Positions 1-5,777 of a DNA stretch of 13,350 nucleotides are shown in pieces (position 1 is the stretch's first letter; each line of letters begins with the position of its first letter). The notes beneath the pieces were generated by a model, which had not been told where the DNA came from, searched no databases, and saw nothing but the letters and a program-made list of their open reading frames with translations. Both the position numbers and the translations under genes were made by a program. The stretch covers positions 1 through 13,350 of the forward strand of contig NZ_CABFMN010000003.1 of assembly GCF_901875635.1 (NCBI RefSeq). Reading direction: 5' to 3'. Source of the DNA: Xylophilus ampelinus. GTDB taxonomy: Bacteria; Pseudomonadota; Gammaproteobacteria; Burkholderiales; Burkholderiaceae_C.

Positions 1-1
1 A

Positions 2-76
2 CGCCTTCCACGGAACCACCTGCTCCATCTCTTCGAGGAAGACCTCGCGGCGCGTCTTCTTCCTCTTGCCGGCGTA
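2..76 (-). pseudogene. IS5-family transposase, N-terminal fragment (runs off the left edge)
   Basis: Read on the minus strand from 76 towards 2, the frame gives Y-A-G-K-R-K-K-T-R-R-E-V-F-L, then E-E-M-E-Q-V-V-P-W-K-A. This is the well-known N-terminal region of IS5-family DDE transposases, which cut and join the ends of their own element. The usual residues just before the tyrosine, including the start Met, are absent: similarity stops at about 76-79, exactly where a plus-strand IS630 reading frame becomes recognisable. It is therefore a remnant or the product of an insertion or recombination between two elements. The rest of the gene, if present, lies left of the window. Confidence 0.7.
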
Positions 77-316
77 CACTTCATTCCGACCTACAGCTCT
101 TGGCTCAATCAGGTTGAGCGCTTCTTCTCGCTGATCACCGACAAGGCGATCCGCCGCGGTTCGTTCACCAGCGTCAAGCAACTCGTGCAGCGCATCGATC
201 ACTTCGTCGCCGCCTACAACACGAATTGCCAGCCGTTCGAGTGGACCGCTACGGCCGATTCGATCATCGAAAAGCTGCATCGACTTTGCTCACGTATCAA
301 CGGGACAGGACACTAG
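77..316 (+). pseudogene. IS630-family transposase, C-terminal fragment
   Basis: The plus-strand frame from about 77 to the TAG at 314-316 encodes about 79 residues ending in the IS630 C-terminus. It has the HFIPTYSSWLNQVERFF block, whose E is the last acidic residue of the DDE triad, followed by AIRRGSF, then FVAAYN, WTATADSI and KLHRLCSRI near the end. IS630 transposases are usually about 340 residues, so the N-terminal three-quarters, including the HTH and the first two catalytic Asp residues, is missing. Upstream of 77 the same frame shows no IS630 similarity and the DNA instead matches an IS5 transposase on the other strand. The enzyme should be inactive. Confidence 0.85.
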
Positions 317-1132
317 GCAGGAGCGTGCGCATGTTTCCTGTGAATTCGCATGCGATCGCCGCCTGGCGCACACGATCCATGCGGCGTCGGCGGGTCTTGT
401 CGCAATCCCCCCCGTTGCTGCACATTGGCCACCTCGTCACCGAAGCGCGAAGAAGCCTCTCATGCTGGCAAGATGGCCCAACCGAGCCTCCCCGCCGGGC
501 CATGGCCGGTCGGCCCGCACGGACGCCCACTTTCCGAGCGACAGAACGCATCGTTGGCGAACACGATCGGATGATCGGCTTGGCCTGGTTCCGTGACCAC
601 CATTGGCGTCTGTGTCGAGCGCGCCGCCGCCACGCACGGTCTGGGCGATTGTCCGTACTGAGGATCCGAGGGTCGCTCGCGAAGTGCAAATCCGCGGGGC
701 GATCCAGTGCGATACGAGCACGCCGACGGCCGGCGCACCGCGAATTGCGAGAGACCGATCACGCCCGAAGGTGGAACGCGGGATGAGCGCGTATCGCCGA
801 AGTACCGAGGGCGACCGGGAAGCCGCCGCGTTGTGCGAAGCGCTCACATGAAACAGCCCGGCGATCGTGTGATGCCAGGCTGCCTGCCGCCGTGCGGTCG
901 GAGATGCATGGTCCCGTTGCGCTGCCATTGCTGGAATAGGCCGTCTGTGCTCGGCTTGGCCATGCTGGACACGCACGGCGAAATGCAAGAACGTATCTTC
1001 CAGGAAAACAACACTCCCTATGCGCTGACTGCGACGGCGCGACGCCTTGCATCCATGTCGCACACGCGCAAACACCGCAAGCGTCGGCCATGGAAAATGC
1101 GTTCCGGGAAGTGGTCTCAAAGGATGGTGAGC
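317..1132. other. Gene-poor stretch with decayed sequence
   Basis: About 800 bases follow the IS630 remnant in which no frame on either strand gives a continuous recognisable protein. Long open frames exist only because the DNA is GC-rich; their translations are rich in Arg, Ser, Pro and Cys and have no domain signature. The one recognisable item is a PAS fragment on the minus strand (538-633). I saw no tRNA, CRISPR array or clear terminal inverted repeat of the IS630 element. Confidence 0.5.
538..633 (-). pseudogene. PAS/LOV sensor domain fragment
   Basis: Minus-strand translation gives S-T-Q-T-P-M-V-V-T-E-P followed by D-H-P-I-V-F-A-N-D-A-F-C-R. This is the first beta strands and helix of a LOV/PAS domain of the type found in bacterial light- or redox-sensing kinases and cyclases (family form: MVVTDP, then NPIVFAN-AF). 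The expected continuation (LTGY, then the flavin-binding NCRFLQ motif) is missing: downstream the frame turns into low-complexity Arg/Gly/Pro sequence. Only about 32 residues survive, so this is debris of a former sensor gene, probably mutilated during the IS rearrangements next door. The flavin-adduct cysteine cannot be assessed because that part is gone. Confidence 0.6.
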
Positions 1133-1357
1133 ATGGAAGTCGACGTGCGAAACGTTCATGCGCTGGATGACGCCGAGTTGTCGCACCTGGCGAAGTTTCA
1201 GCGCCGAAGGGCGCTGGAGGGCGATCGGGCGGCCTACGGCCTCGCCCATGAACTTGAGAAGGAGCTGCGCCGGCGCGGCGTCGCTTTCACGCAGCCGGCA
1301 GGGCTGCCGGAGCCCGACGAGGCACGCCCTCGACCCTGGTGGCGCTTCTGGCATTGA
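1133..1357 (+). CDS. Small hypothetical protein (74 aa)
   Basis: The frame is open from 707, but only the last 74 residues look like a protein. From the ATG at 1133 it reads as a charged helical polypeptide (core D-D-A-E-L-S, GDRAAYGLAHELEKELRRRG) and ends in Pro-Arg-Trp-rich WWRFWH before TGA. An AAAGGA sequence at 1119-1124 is suitably spaced from this ATG; a second in-frame ATG lies at 1124. The middle, with a small-residue and aromatic stretch before ALEKELRR-type helix, recalls short uncharacterised proteins of Burkholderiales whose role is unknown. No signal peptide or membrane segment is visible. The upstream extension to 707 is rejected because it is Arg/Cys-rich and featureless. Confidence 0.55.
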   Translation: MEVDVRNVHALDDAELSHLAKFQRRRALEGDRAAYGLAHELEKELRRRGVAFTQPAGLPEPDEARPRPWWRFWH

Positions 1358-1561
1358 GTCGGGGGACCACGCGAAGCTGCGCTCCGTCGGCGGCCTCAGG
1401 TTCTCCTGGCGTTTGAGGACGCGTTGCGCGGTGACGCTTTGACGGTTCTGCCTCCTCGCCGTGCAGTTGCTGCCGTGAACCGCCATCCGAGTCCGGTGCA
1501 CCGCAGGAGCACGTGCTGCTTCGAAGTGCGCAGGAGCCCTGCGGCGTTGCTCGCGTGGCAA

Positions 1562-2860
1562 TCAGTGCGTCAGCGCCAGACCACCACTCAATCTCGCCTC
1601 GATCGACTGGCGCATCGTCTCGGGGGCGTCGCGCAGCAGCGCCGGCCACTGCGCCTGCGCCTGGCGCACGAGCGCCTTTGCCAGGCGCAGATGGTTGCTA
1701 ACCCTGAGCAACCGGGCGTTGCGCAGCAGCGCCTCCAGGGCATCCCAGCCAAAAAGCCGCAAGCTCGCATCGATCGCGCGGTTCACGCCGTAATCCGCCG
1801 GCGCTGCGCAGTCGAAAAAGGCGGTAATGCATACCGGGTCGTACAGGGGTGAGAGCTGGGGCGTATGCGCGTCCGGGTAGATGAGAGCCCAGTTCTTCAG
1901 GTGCGCATCCGTGTTGCCCATGAGGATGAAGGCCACGAAGCGCGCGATGAACTCGCGCACGTCCTCGACCGGATGTCCCGAGAGCTGGTCTAGCACACGC
2001 AGCATCGCAGCGTAGTCCTCGGCGAGACCCCGGCCGTATTTCTGCCGGGGCGGATACTGCAGCACCTGCGCGAATTCCTCCATGTGGATGCGCTGGCCCT
2101 CGGGGCCGCGATCGAAGCGCGGCACGGCCAGGATCTCGTCGAAGGGCACCTGCTCGGGCAGCTGCGCCTCCTCTCGTGCTATGACGCGAGCCGGCGCGCA
2201 GCGCAGTCCCAAGGCCTCGCACAACCGGTAGCCACAGAACTCGTTGCGCACCAGGTCCGGGTGCCGGGCCGAAGGCAGTTTCAGGATGACCGAGCCGGCC
2301 GCACCGTGGCGCTTAACGACGTAGCGCGGTCCCTCGCGTACGGCCGAGAACTTGGTGACCACCCCGGGCAGCGAGGCCGCGTCTTCCACAGGCGTTTCGA
2401 CGAACCCCGGCTCGAGCACGTCCAGCCCCATGGCCGTGTGCCAGTGCCGCACCACGTCCGGGATCCCCTCGCCCAGCGGCACCGGTTCGACCTCGACCGC
2501 GCCCATCAGGTCGTGGCCCGCCGCGGCCAGCAGTTCGAACTCGTCGTCCGGTCCGCATCCGCGCTCGCGCGCGAGACGCTCGCGGTTGTGGCCTTCGGGC
2601 AGCAGGTTGGCGAAGTACGCGGGCCAGCGGCCGTTGGTGCTGACCAGGCGCGCGTCGCGTGTCGAGGAAAGGATCGCTCGCGTGGCGGCCTCGTCCGCCC
2701 CACGGTAGCCCAGAGACAGCGTAGGGCGGCCTGGATCATCGATGTAGCTGGCGTCGAAGGACACCCGCAGGATGTCGCCGTATTGGGAGAGATAGCCGAT
2801 CGCGCGTCGAGACCGATCCGGCTGATGCAGGTACACCCGCAGGTAGCGGATGGTGCTCAT
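1562..2860 (-). CDS. hipA: HipA-family serine/threonine kinase toxin
   Basis: The 432-residue product matches full-length HipA (about 440 aa), the toxin of a type II toxin-antitoxin pair. HipA family kinases phosphorylate targets such as glutamyl-tRNA synthetase and slow growth, causing persistence. Visible features, in order: N-terminal subdomain with FANLLPEG (83-90) and LLAAAGHDLMGAV (110-122); SLPGVVTKFSA (163-173, the loop corresponding to the SVAGAQ-K region); ATP-site KLP (194-196); RFDR (248-251); HMEEFAQ (259-265); catalytic GNTDAHLKN (315-323, likely base D318, metal ligand N323); and LSPLYDP (336-342, metal-binding D341). All key residues appear present, so it is probably active. 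It overlaps hipB by ATGA at 2857-2860, indicating translational coupling. A longer frame to 2992 is rejected because that DNA encodes HipB. Confidence 0.95.
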   Translation of the reverse strand: MSTIRYLRVYLHQPDRSRRAIGYLSQYGDILRVSFDASYIDDPGRPTLSLGYRGADEAATRAILSSTRDARLVSTNGRWPAYFANLLPEGHNRERLARERGCGPDDEFELLAAAGHDLMGAVEVEPVPLGEGIPDVVRHWHTAMGLDVLEPGFVETPVEDAASLPGVVTKFSAVREGPRYVVKRHGAAGSVILKLPSARHPDLVRNEFCGYRLCEALGLRCAPARVIAREEAQLPEQVPFDEILAVPRFDRGPEGQRIHMEEFAQVLQYPPRQKYGRGLAEDYAAMLRVLDQLSGHPVEDVREFIARFVAFILMGNTDAHLKNWALIYPDAHTPQLSPLYDPVCITAFFDCAAPADYGVNRAIDASLRLFGWDALEALLRNARLLRVSNHLRLAKALVRQAQAQWPALLRDAPETMRQSIEARLSGGLALTH

Positions 2861-3162
2861 GGCTGCCCTTTGAGCAGGGTCTGGACCACGGACGGCGGCG
2901 CGTCTGTGCCCGCCGGCTGACCCAGGATTCGGCCGTTCGAGCGCAGGAAGGCCTCCACGTCCGGACGGAGTGCGCGGGGCACCAGCATCCACTCCATGCC
3001 GAGTGCCCGCGCCATCTCCTGCAACGTCGAGACGCGGGGATCGACCTCTCCCGCCTCGAAGCGCTGGACCGTCATGCGACTGAGCCCAGCCGCCGCCGCC
3101 AGTGCCTGTTGGGTTCTGCCCGATGCCTTCCGAGCCCGGGTGAGTTCGTCAGAGATGCTCAT
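2857..3162 (-). CDS. hipB: HipB-family antitoxin, XRE-type HTH regulator
   Basis: The product is 101 residues long. Residues about 5-60 form an HTH_3/XRE domain: DELTRARKASGRTQQALA, then AAGLSRMTVQRFEAGEVDP, with the recognition helix around SRMTVQRFEAG and LQEMARALGMEW closing the fold. HipB binds and neutralises HipA and represses the operon through operators upstream. The C-terminal about 35 residues (AFLRSNGRILG, then a Pro-rich tail) are probably the flexible toxin-contacting part. The first base pairs of its stop overlap the hipA start. Start choice: MSISDELTRARK at 3162 fits HipB N-termini; an in-frame ATG at 3174 is possible and the frame stays open to 3387, but that upstream part is the promoter. 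No strong Shine-Dalgarno is visible before either ATG. Confidence 0.9.
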   Translation of the reverse strand: MSISDELTRARKASGRTQQALAAAAGLSRMTVQRFEAGEVDPRVSTLQEMARALGMEWMLVPRALRPDVEAFLRSNGRILGQPAGTDAPPSVVQTLLKGQP

Positions 3163-3171
3163 GATGCTATG

Positions 3172-3182
3172 CATTTTAAATG
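3172..3182. promoter_or_regulatory. Candidate hipBA operator/promoter core
   Basis: CATTTtAAATG is an 11-bp palindrome that includes the upstream in-frame ATG of hipB. It lies in an AT-rich island (about 3172-3195), which contrasts sharply with the GC-rich surroundings. On the minus strand, TAATAT (3189-3194) or TATACA (3186-3191) could serve as a -10, but I see no good -35. HipB proteins autorepress by binding palindromes near the promoter, so this position is plausible. The assignment is inference from position and symmetry. Confidence 0.35.
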
Positions 3183-3269
3183 ATTTGTATATTAAGCACA
3201 GCACAGAACTCCATGGTCCCGGCATTCGTGTGCGTATTGCGAGGCTGCCGCATCCGTCGGCGTGAGCTC

Positions 3270-3644
3270 GTGAATTGCCAGGAAGAGCCTGTCGGCCTGC
3301 CTCTGCGCGAGCGACTCGGGCGCCTCGTTCAGCAGACGGTGGACGCGCAGCCTTCGTTGCTGGAGACGGGCCGAGGTGTGGGCGCATCGGCTGCGCGGAT
3401 CGAGGCGCTGGCGCGACCAGCGCTGCCTGTCCCGGCGGAGGGTGCGCTGCGCAGGGGAGTTTCTTGGCGCGCCTGCGCGCTCAGCGCGGCGCTGGCTGCA
3501 GCGGCCACCGCTTTGCTGCTCTGGGCGGGATCACAGGACTGGCGGGAGCGTGCGCAGCTTGGGCACGCGCTGCAGTCCGCCTGGCCCGCACTGGATGCGG
3601 CGACTCGCATGAAGCTGTCTGAACGGATGGGCCGACCCTCGTGA
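3270..3644 (+). CDS. Small single-pass membrane protein, unknown function
   Basis: From a GTG at 3270 the product is about 124 residues. It has a hydrophilic N-terminal half (LRERLGRLVQQTVDAQPSLLE, likely helical, then an Ala-rich linker), one hydrophobic segment at about residues 68-87 (ACALSAALAAAATALLLWAG), and a short C-terminal tail rich in charged residues ending DAATRMKLSERMG. Layout and length recall small helical membrane proteins found next to mobilisation genes of plasmids and integrative elements, but I do not recognise a family. It is divergent from hipB. The frame is open from an ATG at 3180, but that start would place the N-terminus inside the hipBA promoter island and gives an unlikely sequence. 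No strong Shine-Dalgarno supports either start. Confidence 0.5.
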   Translation: MNCQEEPVGLPLRERLGRLVQQTVDAQPSLLETGRGVGASAARIEALARPALPVPAEGALRRGVSWRACALSAALAAAATALLLWAGSQDWRERAQLGHALQSAWPALDAATRMKLSERMGRPS

Positions 3645-4110
3645 GAACCCGCCTAACGCAAGGCTTGTCGAGCAGCCGGTCGGACAGCAACTCGATGGCT
3701 GGCGAACGCAATGTTGATGCGAGGAAGCTGCTCGGTTCCCCGACTTTTTCGGCAGGGGACGTCGTATACCCGGCCCGTTGCATTTCTTCTGCCTTTGTCG
3801 ACAAGCAACTGGCAAATGCAACGGCTTGACGGCGATATCTGCAAATCGCGCCGAGGTCCGGGTCGTCTTCGAGACGGCGTTGGCGCAAGGGTCGGTCGTC
3901 CTGTCCGACGCCCGTGACGGCGCTTCGTGAATGAAGGTACCGACGCCCCAGGGCCCGACGAGGACAAGCCTAGCCCGCCAGCGATAGGCTGACGAACGCG
4001 CCGTGCGCAGGGTCGCCGTTTGCAACCGTCCTACCAGGCGCCTATCACTGGAGGGCCGGTGTTGGGGGCGACATCGGCCGCCGAACCGCGCGGTGCGCGG
4101 CTGTTTGACC
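3645..4110. other. Intergenic stretch, no recognisable gene
   Basis: About 466 bases lie between the small membrane protein and the vapC stop codon. Frames on both strands are short or Arg/Pro/Ser-rich with no domain signature. A minus-strand stretch near 3950 reads V-L-V-G-P-W-G-V-G-T and faintly resembles a P-loop but lacks the Lys, and its flanks match nothing. I saw no RNA gene or repeat. Confidence 0.4.
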
Positions 4111-4548
4111 TCAGCGCGGATTGAGGCGAGTGAATTGATGACGCGCCAGCAGGCGCCTGAAATCGCGGTCGAAGGTGACCAGATGCTCCGCTTGGTGGAT
4201 GACGGCCGCCGCCAGCCAAGCGTCTGGCAGGTCGTTCGCGGCGAGATTCTTGTCGAGGCATAGACGCCGAAGGACCTCCCATTCGTCGCCAAGGACGGGC
4301 ACGTGCACGACGGGGCTTTCCATCAAGGCGTCAAGGAAGGCTGTCGCGTCCCCGACGGGGGTCGGCTGCAGAAAAATCCTGGGATGCGTGACGAGGCGCA
4401 AGAAGCTGGCAGTCACCATGGGCTGCAGGGTCAAGGGGGCTGCGTCATCCGCTTGCAAAAGGGCGGCCTCCAGCCACTGGCGCGCAATCGCGTGATGGGG
4501 ATGGTCGCTGCGGGAGGCCGCGACGAGGACGTTGACGTCCGGGGTCAT
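4111..4548 (-). CDS. vapC: VapC-like PIN-domain ribonuclease toxin
   Basis: The 145-residue product has the length and motifs of a VapC toxin. PIN-domain proteins use clustered acidic residues to bind Mg2+ and cleave RNA, often tRNA or rRNA. Visible motifs: N-terminal TPDVNVLVAASR with acidic D4; HPHHAIARQWLEAAL; MVTASFLRLVTHPRIF (44-59), characteristic of one PIN subfamily; NDLPDAWLAAA with D109; and HLVTFDRDFRRLL with D127 and D129. The central acidic residue common in other VapCs is replaced by a Thr/Ala context (44-50), which is usual for the FLRLVTHPRIF subfamily as I recall it. Its start ATG overlaps the vapB stop (ATGA, 4545-4548). Upstream in-frame extension to 4917 is shadow of vapB and its promoter. 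Confidence 0.92.
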   Translation of the reverse strand: MTPDVNVLVAASRSDHPHHAIARQWLEAALLQADDAAPLTLQPMVTASFLRLVTHPRIFLQPTPVGDATAFLDALMESPVVHVPVLGDEWEVLRRLCLDKNLAANDLPDAWLAAAVIHQAEHLVTFDRDFRRLLARHQFTRLNPR

Positions 4549-4778
4549 TGGTCCGCGGCGTCCAGCAGATCCTTGTTGCTCAGGCCGCTGAGTCCAGGTG
4601 TCAGCCCGCCCTTGCCAGGATAGACCGGAAGCCGGGGCCTTGCACGGCTTTTTGACACCGCCTTCAACCGCAGTTGCAGGCCTTCCTCGATCAGGCGGGT
4701 GAGGCTCGTGCGCTGCTGCGCTGCCAGCGTCTTGGCGCGGGTTACCAATGCGTCGTTGAGATTCAACGTGGTTTTCAT
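4545..4778 (-). CDS. vapB: VapB-like ribbon-helix-helix antitoxin
   Basis: This 77-residue protein starts MKTTLNLNDALVTRAKTLAAQ, the beta strand plus first helix of a ribbon-helix-helix DNA-binding domain. It continues QRTSLTRLIEEGLQLRLK (second helix, to about 39). The C-terminal half is basic and then Pro/Gly-rich (RARPRLPVYPGKGGL, residues about 46-59) and ends GLSNKDLLDAAD; this part typically lies across the toxin active site. It binds operator DNA as a dimer and neutralises VapC. The start at 4778 is fixed by family similarity; the minus-strand leader carries GGAG and AGG elements at usable distances. The upstream frame to 4856 is rejected as promoter DNA. Complete and apparently intact. 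Confidence 0.92.
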   Translation of the reverse strand: MKTTLNLNDALVTRAKTLAAQQRTSLTRLIEEGLQLRLKAVSKSRARPRLPVYPGKGGLTPGLSGLSNKDLLDAADQ

Positions 4779-4793
4779 GCCAAACCTGCTCCG

Positions 4794-4836
4794 ATACAGA
4801 TATCTGTATTGTAGCTTCAAGGGCTCTGGCGTGCAG
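4794..4836 (-). promoter_or_regulatory. vapBC promoter with 16-bp palindromic operator
   Basis: ATACAGATATCTGTAT at 4794-4809 is a perfect 16-bp palindrome 16 bases upstream of the vapB ATG. On the minus strand it overlaps a -10 hexamer TACAAT (4808-4813), with a weak -35 CTGCAC (4831-4836) 17 bases further upstream. VapB-type ribbon-helix-helix antitoxins autorepress by binding such inverted repeats, so this is the expected operator. A second small inverted repeat, CATAGtggCTATG (4854-4866), lies upstream of the -35. The palindrome is seen directly; its role is inferred. Confidence 0.7.
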
Positions 4837-4997
4837 CAGTCTCGCTCGGGCCACATAGTGGCTATGCGCGCGACGCCCCGGCGGAAGCACGCTCCAGTCC
4901 ATCTCGGCTGCTGTCAAAGGTGCGCGCTGAACGCGCGCTCGCGGAAGGAGTAAAACTGCCGACCTGCCTTCACATCAGCGGACTGCAGCGGCGCGGC

Positions 4998-5020
4998 CGC
5001 CTCATGGCCAGCATGAGGCG
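4998..5020. repeat. Perfect inverted repeat, 9-bp arms
   Basis: CGCCTCATG and CATGAGGCG are separated by the 5-base loop GCCAG, giving a stable stem-loop in RNA from either strand. There is no U-run on either side, so it is not a standard terminator. It lies 120 bases upstream of the small gene at 5138 and upstream of the vapB promoter region, inside 359 bases (4779-5137) where I see no gene other than the vapBC promoter. It may be a protein-binding site or a remnant of a small dispersed repeat. Confidence 0.5.
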
Positions 5021-5137
5021 CTGCAAACCGCGACCCGATTCGGCCTTCTTGTCGATCGTATTTCCCTCCATAGTCCAGTAGCCTGGGGCGGCACGGGATG
5101 TGCAAGGCGAAACCACAGAGACAGTTCAGGCGCCAGC

Positions 5138-5452
5138 ATGCTTACCAGCTTTCAGAAAGCCGAGATCCTCGCGCGCGCCGGCGTCGTCGTTCCGGCCCCC
5201 GCACCGGCGCCTGCCGAGGGCACCGGCCGAGCCACGTCTGACCGATGGCAACACGAAATCGACAACCTCTTCGCGGGCTATGTGGCCCGGCGCGCGGCGC
5301 GAAGCTTGCGCGAGGCCGAGGAGGCCCGCACGCTGGCGAGACTTCGCCAGGCAAACCCTGCGGACGGCGCATCCGGCCGACGCCGACGGCAGGTACGCAG
5401 ACTGAACGTCCGGCTCGCCCCCCTCCCTGCCGTCCTCCCGCGCTGCCCCTGA
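5138..5452 (+). CDS. Small hypothetical protein (104 aa)
   Basis: The ATG at 5138 opens a frame reading MLTSFQKAEILARAG, a Pro/Ala linker (VVVPAPAPAPAEG), then a charged helical segment DRWQHEIDNLFAGYVARRAARSLREAEEARTLARLRQA. This N-terminal 70 residues looks like a genuine small soluble protein of the kind scattered in accessory regions of betaproteobacteria, but I do not recognise a family. The last 30 residues (Arg-rich, then Leu/Pro-rich) look unlike a designed C-terminus, so the end may have been altered by a frameshift or recombination. The Shine-Dalgarno is weak. No neighbour on the same strand suggests an operon. Confidence 0.4.
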   Translation: MLTSFQKAEILARAGVVVPAPAPAPAEGTGRATSDRWQHEIDNLFAGYVARRAARSLREAEEARTLARLRQANPADGASGRRRRQVRRLNVRLAPLPAVLPRCP

Positions 5453-5777
5453 TGCGCTGGCAGCCAGGTCCCACAAGCAGGAAAGCCTAACTTCAGCCTG
5501 GAGTTGCGGCAGACCTTGCCGCACATGCCCGGCGAACGCAGGCGCGGGCCGGACTCGCAGCGCCGCGGTTCCCCACCGGCGACCGCTGCCCGGGATTCAG
5601 GACAGGTCCCGTCACATCGCCGCTGCATCTGCCCGAGAAGCGGCCAGCCCACCGTCAGCCATCGACACTGGCGCCACCATGGTCGCATCACCTCGCCCGC
5701 GAGCAGATCCTTCCAAGAATGCTCAGCCTTTGCCGTGCCGGCGCAGCCGCAGGCGGTGGCCTACTTCACGTTTCACA
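5453..5777. other. Intergenic stretch, no recognisable gene
   Basis: These 325 bases lie between the small hypothetical gene and the convergent diguanylate cyclase. Frames here are short or carry composition-driven Arg/Pro/His translations. Just inside the end of the cyclase gene, GTGGGCATGCCCAC (5782-5795) is a 14-bp palindrome spanning its last codons. It lacks a following T-run, so I do not call it a terminator. Confidence 0.4.

Noticed and set aside
1508..1517. AGCACGTGCT palindrome downstream of hipA
   Set aside because: Only 10 bp in GC-rich DNA, with no partner site or promoter nearby.
437..1561. 374-codon open frame on the minus strand
   Set aside because: Translation is Arg/Ser/His/Ala-rich with no domain and overlaps the real small gene at 1133-1357 and the PAS relic in another frame; long open frames are common at this G+C.
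2084..2920. 278-codon open frame on the plus strand
   Set aside because: It is antisense to hipA, with no domain signature.
3930..3990. P-loop-like VLVGPWGVGT on the minus strand, as in IstB-type ATPases
   Set aside because: The Lys of the Walker A motif is absent and the flanks have no similarity, so chance is likely.
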